A stretch of DNA of 6,563 nucleotides from an uncultured Comamonadaceae bacterium (GTDB lineage: Bacteria; Pseudomonadota; Gammaproteobacteria; Burkholderiales; Burkholderiaceae_C). The stretch spans positions 1 to 6,563 of the forward strand of contig CALMOI010000511.1 in the NCBI GenBank assembly GCA_937871735.1, written 5' to 3'. A model generated the notes under the pieces. That model was not told the DNA's origin. It did not search any database and was given only the letters and a program-made list of their open reading frames with translations. This document shows positions 1 through 4,691 of this stretch, one piece after another. Position 1 is the first letter of the stretch; each line of letters starts with the position of its first letter. The translations under genes and the position numbers were made by a program.

Positions 1-1371
1 CAGCGCCTCTATCACCGAGGCCAAGCCCACCAACTCGGCGGCGGCGCGCACCTGCGCCATGTCGATGTCGCCAAAGCGGGCGATGTTGGCGGCCAGCGTG
101 CCGTCAAACAGCTCGACGTTTTGTGACAAGTAGCCGACGTGCGGGCCGAGTTCATCTTTGTTCCAAGCGTAGACATCCGCCCCGTCCAGCCGCACTTTGC
201 CACCCGCGCTGGGCCAGATGCCCACCAGCAGCCGCGCCAGCGTGGTTTTGCCCGACGCTGACGGGCCAATCACGCCCAGCACCTCGCCCGGTTGCAGGCT
301 GAAGCTGACGTTGCGCAAGATGGGCACCGTGTTGCCCGGCGCAGCGGCGGTGACAGCTTCCACTTGCAGCACACCCAGCGGCGCGGGCAGCGGCATGGTG
401 GGTTCCACCGCAGGCACGGCGTTGATGACGCTATCGAGCCGCGTGATGGCATCGCGTGCGCCCACCACGCTGCGCCACTGCGCCACCAATTGCGTCAGCG
501 GGCTGCGTACCTTGCCGCCCAGCGTGGAGGCCACGATCATCATGCCGCCACCGCCCAGCATGTCGCCTTGCAGCGTCAACCAGCACGCGCCGCCCAGCAG
601 CAGCGAGCCTTGCAGTTGCTGCACCATGCGGCTGATGGCGGTATTGCTGCCGTTGTGGTCAGAAGCTTGCGCTTGCAGCAGCAAGAACTTGCGTTGGATT
701 TGTGCCCATCGACCATGCAGCGCGGTTTGCATCCCCATCGCCTCAATGACTTGGGCATTGCGCAGCGCGCCACGGGCGTAGTTTTGTGCGTTGATGGCGG
801 TGCGTGAGGCTTCAGTCAGCAGCGGCAGGGTGCGGTGCTCGGTGCGCAGCGCAATCAGCAACTGCACCAGCGCGCCCACCAGCGCCGCCACGCCCAGCCA
901 CGGGCTGATGATCCACACCAACACCAAGTAAAGCAGCGCACCCGGCGCATCCATCACCGCCAGCACCGCAGGCGAGGCGATGAAGTCCCGCACCGTGCGC
1001 AAATCCACAAACGCTTGCGTGGACACTTGCTGCCCCCGCAGCCGCACGCTGAACAAGCTGTGCAGCAGACGCAGGCGCAGCGCCTCGTCCACTTGGTGCG
1101 CCACATCGTGCAGCAGCTTGGAGCGCACCAGCTCCAGCAGCTCCATCACCACATAAGCGCCGATCACCAGCACCAGCAGCATGACCAGCGTGGTCAGGTT
1201 GCGGCTGTTGACCACGCGGTCATAGACCTCCAGCATGAACAAGGTCGGGGCCAACGCAATCAAGCTGATGATGGTGCTAAAGCCCATCACCCGCACATAA
1301 GTCGAGCGATGCCGTCGCAACTCAGCCGCCAACGGCGACGCCACGCGCGCAGGCGCAGGAAGGGAACTCAT
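1..1371 (-). CDS. Type I secretion ABC exporter (PrtD class), 3' part missing
   Basis: This is the inner-membrane permease/ATPase of a type I secretion system. It would use ATP to move a protein with an uncleaved C-terminal signal out through a membrane-fusion protein and a TolC-like pore. The frame is open for 457 codons from ATG at 1371 to the window edge. The N-terminus carries the family signature LEVYDRVVNS (residues 47-56). Hydrophobic segments lie near 29-46, 60-80, 136-180 and 256-282. The nucleotide-binding domain starts near 335, with Walker A GPSASGKTT (369-377) and Q-loop Q417 in LSQNVELFDGT. ABC signature, Walker B and H-loop lie beyond the edge; relatives are about 570-590 residues, so roughly 120 are missing. 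There is no N-terminal C39 peptidase domain, which argues against a bacteriocin exporter and for RTX/protease/S-layer-type cargo (family knowledge). The partner fusion protein is probably further left. The substrate is unknown. Confidence 0.93.
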   Translation of the reverse strand, partial: MSSLPAPARVASPLAAELRRHRSTYVRVMGFSTIISLIALAPTLFMLEVYDRVVNSRNLTTLVMLLVLVIGAYVVMELLELVRSKLLHDVAHQVDEALRLRLLHSLFSVRLRGQQVSTQAFVDLRTVRDFIASPAVLAVMDAPGALLYLVLVWIISPWLGVAALVGALVQLLIALRTEHRTLPLLTEASRTAINAQNYARGALRNAQVIEAMGMQTALHGRWAQIQRKFLLLQAQASDHNGSNTAISRMVQQLQGSLLLGGACWLTLQGDMLGGGGMMIVASTLGGKVRSPLTQLVAQWRSVVGARDAITRLDSVINAVPAVEPTMPLPAPLGVLQVEAVTAAAPGNTVPILRNVSFSLQPGEVLGVIGPSASGKTTLARLLVGIWPSAGGKVRLDGADVYAWNKDELGPHVGYLSQNVELFDGTLAANIARFGDIDMAQVRAAAELVGLASVIEAL

Positions 1372-1378
1372 GAGGGAA

Positions 1379-1382
1379 CTCC
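1379..1382 (-). promoter_or_regulatory. Shine-Dalgarno site of the ABC exporter
   Basis: On the minus strand GGAG lies 7 nt before the ATG at 1371. This supports that start, and suggests the exporter has its own translation initiation rather than relying on coupling to rfbC 99 bp upstream. Confidence 0.6.
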
Positions 1383-1398
1383 GGATTTGAGGGGGTGC

Positions 1399-1423
1399 GG
1401 ACGGCCAAGGTAGCGGCCTGTCC
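1399..1423. other. Intergenic hairpin before the ABC exporter
   Basis: GGACGGCC (1399-1406) pairs with GGCC (1415-1418) and GTCC (1420-1423), with T1419 bulged and an 8-nt loop. It is the second of two hairpins in the 99-bp rfbC-exporter gap and sits 27 bp before the exporter start. There is no T-run after it on the minus strand, so it is not a canonical terminator. It could be a processing or attenuation structure, or chance in GC-rich DNA. Confidence 0.3.
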
Positions 1424-1434
1424 ATCTAGACGCG

Positions 1435-1459
1435 AACACGCCAGTGAGCCGGGCGTGTT
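1435..1459 (-). terminator. Hairpin after rfbC, weak terminator candidate
   Basis: A perfect 8-bp inverted repeat, AACACGCC (1435-1442) and GGCGTGTT (1452-1459), has a 9-nt loop and begins 11 bp after the rfbC stop codon. Position and stem fit a transcript end, but the minus strand continues with GC-rich DNA rather than a U-run. Intrinsic termination is therefore doubtful; partial termination, Rho-assisted termination or RNA processing are alternatives. Confidence 0.35.
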
Positions 1460-1470
1460 GGGAGGTCGCT

Positions 1471-2019
1471 TCAGTCCAGCGCCATTGCCTGCTGCCAGCT
1501 CAAACCTTGGGCATCTTTGGCTGACACTTGCGGCGGCACGTCTAAATCTGGCCAAGCGATGGCTATCGTGCCATCGTGCCAAGCGATGCAGCGTTCGTGC
1601 TGGGGCGCGTAGTAATCGGTGGTTTTGTAGAGAAAGTCAGCCGACTCGCTCAGCACCATGAAACCGTGGGCCAAGCCGGGCGGCACCCAAAGCTGGCGGT
1701 GGTTGTGCTCGGTCAGCTCCACGCCGACCCATTTGCCGAAAGTGAGCGAGTCTTTGCGGATGTCTACCGCCACATCAAACACCGCGCCGCGTGCCACGCG
1801 CACCAGCTTGCCTTGTGGCTGCGCCACTTGGTAGTGCAGGCCGCGCAGCACGCCACGGGCGCTGCGGCTGTGGTTGTCTTGCACGAAGTTGAAATCGCCG
1901 CCCACCAGCTCGTTGAACACGCGCTGGTTGAAGGATTCGTAGAAAAAGCCGCGCGCGTCTCCGAACACCTTGGGTTCGAGGATCAGCACATCAGCGATGG
2001 CGGTGGGAATGGCGTTCAT
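1471..2019 (-). CDS. rfbC: dTDP-4-dehydrorhamnose 3,5-epimerase
   Basis: RfbC (RmlC) is a cytoplasmic enzyme that epimerises dTDP-4-keto-6-deoxyglucose at C3 and C5, the third step of dTDP-L-rhamnose synthesis for O-antigen or other surface polysaccharides. The 182-residue protein has the usual length. Visible motifs are ILEPKVFGDARGFFYES (13-29), VQDNHS (46-51), LRGLHYQ with the catalytic His62, GKLVR (70-74), FDVAVDIRK (81-89), PPGLAHGF (113-120), FLYKTTDYY with the likely catalytic Tyr131, and SAKDA whose Asp169 matches the partner of the catalytic His. By family comparison no active-site residue is missing. ATG at 2019 overlaps the rfbA stop in an ATGA, so translation is probably coupled. 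rfbB and rfbD are not next to it here. Confidence 0.97.
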   Translation of the reverse strand: MNAIPTAIADVLILEPKVFGDARGFFYESFNQRVFNELVGGDFNFVQDNHSRSARGVLRGLHYQVAQPQGKLVRVARGAVFDVAVDIRKDSLTFGKWVGVELTEHNHRQLWVPPGLAHGFMVLSESADFLYKTTDYYAPQHERCIAWHDGTIAIAWPDLDVPPQVSAKDAQGLSWQQAMALD

Positions 2020-2903
2020 AGCGTGGTGTCTTCTTTCAGCAAGCGCAGCAAATACTGTCCGTAGCCGTTTTTGGCCAGCGGCTGAGCGAGTTTAGCCAGC
2101 TGTTCTGCGCCGATGAATCCATTGCGCCACGCGATTTCTTCGGGACACGCAATCTTCAAGCCTTGGCGGTTTTCCAGGGTGGCGATGAACTGGCCCGCTT
2201 CCAGCAAGCTGTCGTGGGTGCCGGTGTCCAGCCAAGCGTAGCCGCGCTTCATGATCTGCACGCTCAGTTGGCCCAACTCCAAATACGCTTGGTTCACGCT
2301 GGTGATCTCCAACTCGCCTCGGGCGCTGGGGCGCACGGCTTTGGCAATATCGACCACTTGGTTGTCGTAGAAGTACAGCCCGGTGACGGCGTAGTTGCTC
2401 TTGGGTTGCTTGGGTTTTTCTTCAATGCTGACGGCCTTGCCGCTGCCATCAAACTCGACCACGCCGTAGCGCTCCGGGTCTTGCACGTGGTAGGCGAACA
2501 CGGTGGCCCCGCTGGTTTGCGCGTCAGCCTGCGCCAGCAGCTGCGAAAAATCATGGCCGTAGAACAGGTTGTCGCCCAACACCAAAGCGCTGGGATCGTT
2601 GCCCACAAACTGCTCGCCGATGATGAAGGCTTGCGCCAAGCCGTCGGGGCTGGGCTGCACCGCGTACTGCAAATTCATGCCCCACTGGCTGCCGTCGCTC
2701 AGCAATTGCTGAAAACGCGGCGTGTCTTGCGGCGTGCTGATGATCAGCACATCGCGGATGCCCGCCAGCATCAGCGAAGCCAGCGGGTAATAGATCATGG
2801 GTTTGTCATACACCGGCAGCAACTGCTTGCTGATGGCCAGCGTGGCCGGGTGCAGCCGAGTGCCTGAGCCCCCGGCGAGGATGATGCCTTTGCGTGTGGT
2901 CAT
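2016..2903 (-). CDS. rfbA: Glucose-1-phosphate thymidylyltransferase
   Basis: RfbA (RmlA) makes dTDP-glucose from dTTP and glucose-1-phosphate, the first step of dTDP-L-rhamnose synthesis, and is normally feedback-inhibited by dTDP-rhamnose. The protein is 295 residues, typical of the family. It shows the nucleotidyltransferase signature GGSGTRLHP (11-19) at the N-terminus, SKQLLPVYDKPMIYYP (25-40), LGDNLFYG with metal ligand Asp111, EEKP (161-164), YAVTGLYFYD (171-180) and WLDTGTHDSL with metal ligand Asp226. All key residues are present. The ATG at 2903 starts MTTRKGIILAGG, exactly where the family begins, but no Shine-Dalgarno sequence is visible before it. It is the first gene of a minus-strand unit with rfbC (ATGA overlap) and is divergent from the phosphatase at 3046. 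Confidence 0.97.
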   Translation of the reverse strand: MTTRKGIILAGGSGTRLHPATLAISKQLLPVYDKPMIYYPLASLMLAGIRDVLIISTPQDTPRFQQLLSDGSQWGMNLQYAVQPSPDGLAQAFIIGEQFVGNDPSALVLGDNLFYGHDFSQLLAQADAQTSGATVFAYHVQDPERYGVVEFDGSGKAVSIEEKPKQPKSNYAVTGLYFYDNQVVDIAKAVRPSARGELEITSVNQAYLELGQLSVQIMKRGYAWLDTGTHDSLLEAGQFIATLENRQGLKIACPEEIAWRNGFIGAEQLAKLAQPLAKNGYGQYLLRLLKEDTTL

Positions 2904-2945
2904 ATGAAATTGAAGAAAATTTATATGTTAATAAGCGGCTCGGCC

Positions 2946-2951
2946 ATTGTA
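2946..2951 (-). promoter_or_regulatory. Candidate -10 box for rfbA
   Basis: TACAAT on the minus strand matches the sigma-70 -10 consensus at five of six positions, about 43 bp before the rfbA ATG. No good -35 lies 16-19 bp upstream. A perfect TTGACA does lie at 3009-3014 on the same strand, but only a poor -10 is found 17 bp after it. The assignment is therefore tentative. Confidence 0.3.
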
Positions 2952-2975
2952 CACGTGCCAAATTCGCAGAATTCA

Positions 2976-3005
2976 CTGAATTGAAATAGCGCGCTGTATT
3001 AAAAT
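2976..3005 (+). promoter_or_regulatory. Candidate promoter of the HAD phosphatase
   Basis: TAAAAT (3000-3005) matches the -10 consensus at five of six positions. An 18-bp spacer separates it from CTGAAT (2976-2981), a weak -35 with three matches. Transcription would start about 34 bp before the ATG at 3046. Confidence 0.3.
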
Positions 3006-3018
3006 CAGTGTCAATTCA
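2977..3018. repeat. Inverted repeat in the divergent region, possible operator
   Basis: TGAATTGA (2977-2984) and TCAATTCA (3011-3018) form a perfect 8-bp inverted repeat with 26 bp between the arms. A second, overlapping inverted pair is CACTGA (2974-2979) and TCAGTG (3005-3010). The arms flank the candidate phosphatase -10 box and include the TTGACA of the opposite strand, so a bound regulator could affect both genes. The arms are AT-rich in an AT-rich stretch, so chance is a real alternative. Confidence 0.3.
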
Positions 3019-3045
3019 AACCCATCAGTTAATTTAATTTCAATC

Positions 3046-3717
3046 ATGACATTTCAGGCTATTTTATTTGATTGCGACGGTGTGCTGGTTGATAGCGAGC
3101 CCATTACCAACGGCGTATTGCGTGACATGCTGGAGGAAAGTGGCTGGGCCATGTCCGCGCAAGAATGCTTTCAGTTTTTTGTGGGCAAAGCCGTGCGTGA
3201 TGAGCGCGTCACCATTGAGGCGCGCACCGGCCAGCCGCTGACCGAAGCGTGGATGCGCGAGTTTTACGACCGGCGCAACCGCGAACTGGACGCGCGATTG
3301 GTGGCGATTGCTGGGGCGCATGCGGCGGTGGCGGCGGCGCACGCCCACGCGCAGCAGCGCATCGCCTGCGCATCAGGGGCGGATCGATTCAAAGTGGAAA
3401 TGCAGTTGAATAAAGTCGGTTTGATGGACTTTTTTGCGGGCCGGGTATTCAGCGGTCATGAAATGCCGCGCTCCAAACCCGCGCCCGATGTGTATTTGGC
3501 CGCCGCCGCGCACTTGAATACGCCCGCCACCCAATGCTTGGTGATTGAAGACACGCCCACTGGCGTGACTGCGGGCGCGGCAGCGGGGGCGACAGTCTGG
3601 GCTTATTGCCCATTGCCCGAGCACGGCCCGGCTTTGCGCCAAGCAGGCGCGAGCCATTTGTTCGCCCACATGAGCGAGTTGCCGGGCTTGTTGGAAAACC
3701 ATATGCCTAGTTTTTAG
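3046..3717 (+). CDS. HAD-family sugar-phosphatase-like hydrolase (YieH-like)
   Basis: This is a cytoplasmic haloacid-dehalogenase-superfamily hydrolase, subfamily IA, of 223 residues. All four motifs are intact: motif I FDCDGVLVDSE with nucleophile Asp9 and Asp11, motif II ACASG with Ser110, motif III SKPAPD with Lys144, and motif IV VIEDTPTG with Glu168 and Asp169. A small helical cap lies between motifs I and II (about 15-85). The fold order and patches such as VFSGHEMPRSKPAPD and the HLFAHMSELPGLL-like end resemble E. coli YieH, a sugar-phosphate/6-phosphogluconate phosphatase. The real substrate cannot be read from sequence. An Ala/His-rich stretch at 90-102 is unusual but lies in a variable linker. 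The start is set by motif I, nine residues in; no Shine-Dalgarno site is seen. The stop codon falls inside a hairpin that opens the first copy of the repeat module. Confidence 0.93.
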   Translation: MTFQAILFDCDGVLVDSEPITNGVLRDMLEESGWAMSAQECFQFFVGKAVRDERVTIEARTGQPLTEAWMREFYDRRNRELDARLVAIAGAHAAVAAAHAHAQQRIACASGADRFKVEMQLNKVGLMDFFAGRVFSGHEMPRSKPAPDVYLAAAAHLNTPATQCLVIEDTPTGVTAGAAAGATVWAYCPLPEHGPALRQAGASHLFAHMSELPGLLENHMPSF

Positions 3718-3793
3718 GCAGTTCGTCAAAGTCGTTGTCACGTAAGGACTTTTTCTGGCTTTCCAAGGGTTTTCAACAAAGTTATCCACAGAC
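3704..3793 (+). repeat. Repeat module, copy 1 (hairpin, 12-mer, DnaA box)
   Basis: Copy 1 of a diverged direct repeat. In order: a hairpin TGCCTA / TAGGCA with a 5-nt loop (3704-3720), the 12-mer CGTAAGGACTTT (3741-3752), and GTTATCCACAGA (3781-3792), which contains a perfect DnaA box. Aligned without gaps to copy 2 at an offset of 234 bp, I count about 57 identities in the first 89 positions. The identities are concentrated in the hairpin arms, the 12-mer and the DnaA box, which suggests these parts are under selection. It overlaps the last 14 bases of the phosphatase gene. Confidence 0.7.
3782..3790 (+). promoter_or_regulatory. DnaA box, perfect (module 1)
   Basis: TTATCCACA is an exact match to the strong DnaA-binding consensus TTATNCACA. 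It is paired with an inverted near-match 15 bp further on. Confidence 0.6.
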
Positions 3794-3805
3794 ATTGTGT
3801 GCAAC

Positions 3806-3814
3806 TGTGGATAC
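3806..3814 (-). promoter_or_regulatory. DnaA box, one mismatch, inverted (module 1)
   Basis: On the minus strand this reads GTATCCACA, differing from the consensus only at the first base. It faces the perfect box at 3782. Confidence 0.4.
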
Positions 3815-3937
3815 ATGGCTTGCCGCTGTTTGCGGCGATGGCGCAAGCCCTGTAGATCGGCTGCAGTGGTCATACCAGTCCCTCAATCTGCTCATTTTTT
3901 AAGCAAAATTCGTCTGGAGCGCGGCTTTGGGGGGTGT

Positions 3938-4027
3938 TGCCTGTTTAATAGGCAATCTGTTGAAACCCGCGTGGCGTAAGGACTTTGGCGCGATGGGCCG
4001 GGTCTTTGCACAGGGTTATCCACAGAA
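3938..4027 (+). repeat. Repeat module, copy 2 (hairpin, 12-mer, DnaA box)
   Basis: Copy 2 of the module. The hairpin is TTGCCT / AGGCAA with a 7-nt loop (3937-3955), followed by CGTAAGGACTTT (3975-3986) and GTTATCCACAGA (4015-4026). Each element keeps the same distance from the others as in copy 1: 37 bp from hairpin start to 12-mer and 41 bp from 12-mer start to DnaA box. Hairpin arm sequence differs slightly, but pairing is kept. Confidence 0.7.
4016..4024 (+). promoter_or_regulatory. DnaA box, perfect (module 2)
   Basis: TTATCCACA is again an exact consensus match, in the same orientation as the box at 3782 and exactly 234 bp from it. Confidence 0.6.
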
Positions 4028-4029
4028 GT

Positions 4030-4038
4030 TGTGGGTAA
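4030..4038 (-). promoter_or_regulatory. DnaA box, one mismatch, inverted (module 2)
   Basis: On the minus strand this reads TTACCCACA, one mismatch at the fourth base. It faces the perfect box at 4016 across a 5-bp gap, tighter than the 15-bp gap in module 1. Confidence 0.4.
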
Positions 4039-4062
4039 GCGGGCGGTTGTACACAGGCGCGT

Positions 4063-4500
4063 TCAGATGTCGATGTGGGCCGCAAAAAACTCTCTCAGCA
4101 GCAAGATGCCCGGCGGGAACGCGATGCCCGCCGCCTGAAACAGCCTGCTGCCCGACGACTGCCACCACTGCGTGTTGGCCGCGTCCAGTTTGCCCGAGGC
4201 TTGGGGCTGCACAAACCCCATCGCCCATTGCGGGAAAAATCGCTCTGGCACAGGCATATCGAGTAACTCGATGATGTCCCTGTGGTAACGACTTTTCTTG
4301 ATCCGGTCATACACCCGAATCAAATCTTCGGATTGGCCTTCAATGTATTGAAAGAATCTACCGTTGGAGTAAATGATGACGCCGGTGACGTTAACTTCTT
4401 CATTAAATTTTCTAGAATCTTCCAGTATTAATTCCAAGTCGATATTCGACAGGGTTTCTATGGCTGTACTTTGGTAAACAATGCATTGCAAGGCGGACAT
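4063..4500 (-). CDS. Short stand-alone BLUF blue-light sensor protein
   Basis: BLUF domains bind FAD and sense blue light through a hydrogen-bond switch, then act on a partner protein or output domain. From ATG at 4500 the protein is 145 residues: one BLUF domain (about 1-95) and a roughly 50-residue C-terminal tail, the layout of short BLUF proteins. Photocycle residues match AppA by identity and spacing: Tyr9, Asn33, Gln51 (Tyr to Gln 42 residues apart, Asn to Gln 18), Trp92 and Met94. Other family patches are VTGVIIYSNGRFFQYIEG (38-55) and FFPQWAMGF (88-96). No EAL, GGDEF or cyclase domain is attached, so output must go through a partner that is not evident here. A TTG at 4521 would add seven residues; ATG 4500 is preferred because BLUF domains begin about 8 residues before the Tyr and a weak GAGA lies 9 nt upstream. 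The 5' part is AT-richer than the neighbours. Confidence 0.92.
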   Translation of the reverse strand: MSALQCIVYQSTAIETLSNIDLELILEDSRKFNEEVNVTGVIIYSNGRFFQYIEGQSEDLIRVYDRIKKSRYHRDIIELLDMPVPERFFPQWAMGFVQPQASGKLDAANTQWWQSSGSRLFQAAGIAFPPGILLLREFFAAHIDI

Positions 4501-4686
4501 GGCATGGGATCTCGGCGTCAAAAGTCAATCAGGCTTTGAGTCGTCACAGTGCTGGTGACTTCCCAAAACGACAGATGGGCAGAAATTTTCAGCAGATCCA
4601 TGACACGGTAGTGACTTTGAGCGGCAGCTTGATGACCAATCCGGGATTTGTAGGCAAAACCACATCGACACTGAGGCGTGAGCGCG
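4501..4686 (-). promoter_or_regulatory. 186-bp gap upstream of the BLUF gene
   Basis: This stretch lies between the end of the AraC-type gene and the BLUF start and should contain the BLUF promoter unless the two genes are cotranscribed. I see no convincing -35/-10 pair. The open frame crossing it on the minus strand resembles nothing I know. Confidence 0.3.
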
Positions 4687-4691
4687 TCAGT
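4670..4691 (-). terminator. Hairpin at the end of the AraC-type gene
   Basis: ACTGA (4670-4674) pairs with TCAGT (4687-4691) and GCG (4676-4678) with CGC (4683-4685), with one G-G mismatch and a 4-nt loop. The regulator's stop codon lies in the stem. On the minus strand a weak GGTTTT follows about 10 nt later. It is a possible but not canonical terminator. Confidence 0.3.

Larger units (their letters stand above)
2904..3045. promoter_or_regulatory. Divergent AT-rich promoter region, rfbA / phosphatase
   Basis: This 142-bp stretch is clearly AT-richer than the genes on both sides and must hold the start signals for both. Neither start codon has a recognisable Shine-Dalgarno site, which is uncommon for two adjacent genes. 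Three A/T pentamers AATTC, AATTC and AATTG start at 2961, 2970 and 2979 with a 9-bp period; this may be chance. Candidate -10 boxes and a dyad are listed separately. Confidence 0.55.
3718..4062. promoter_or_regulatory. 345-bp gene-free region with a DnaA-box cluster
   Basis: No credible gene lies here; the open frames have no family-like features and read across the repeats. The region holds two repeat modules, two perfect DnaA boxes with inverted partners, weaker boxes CTTTGCACA (4004-4012) and TTGTACACA (4047-4055), and a short A/T-rich stretch at about 3885-3910 between the modules. This resembles the parts of a replication origin, but dnaA, dnaN, rpmH, parAB and a plasmid rep gene are all absent nearby. 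DnaA titration, DnaA-controlled transcription of a flanking gene, or a dispersed genomic repeat are equally possible roles. Confidence 0.5.

Noticed and set aside
835..1413. Plus-strand open frame opposite the ABC exporter
   Set aside because: Extremely His/Gln/Arg-rich translation typical of the reverse strand of a Leu/Ala-rich membrane protein gene.
2163..2867. Plus-strand open frame opposite rfbA
   Set aside because: Antisense shadow of a complete, motif-perfect RfbA.
2961..2987. Three 9-bp-period repeats of AATTC/AATTG as an iteron-like array
   Set aside because: Only five bases recur and only three times in AT-rich DNA; too little to separate from chance.
3373..3873. Minus-strand open frame (166 codons) spanning the phosphatase 3' half and repeat module 1
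   Set aside because: It reads through the DnaA box and 12-mer and lies antisense to the HAD gene; no recognisable domain and no ribosome site supports it.
3718..4062. Chromosomal origin (oriC) or plasmid origin call
   Set aside because: DnaA boxes and an A/T-rich stretch are present, but none of the genes that normally flank such origins is, so I list a DnaA-box cluster only.
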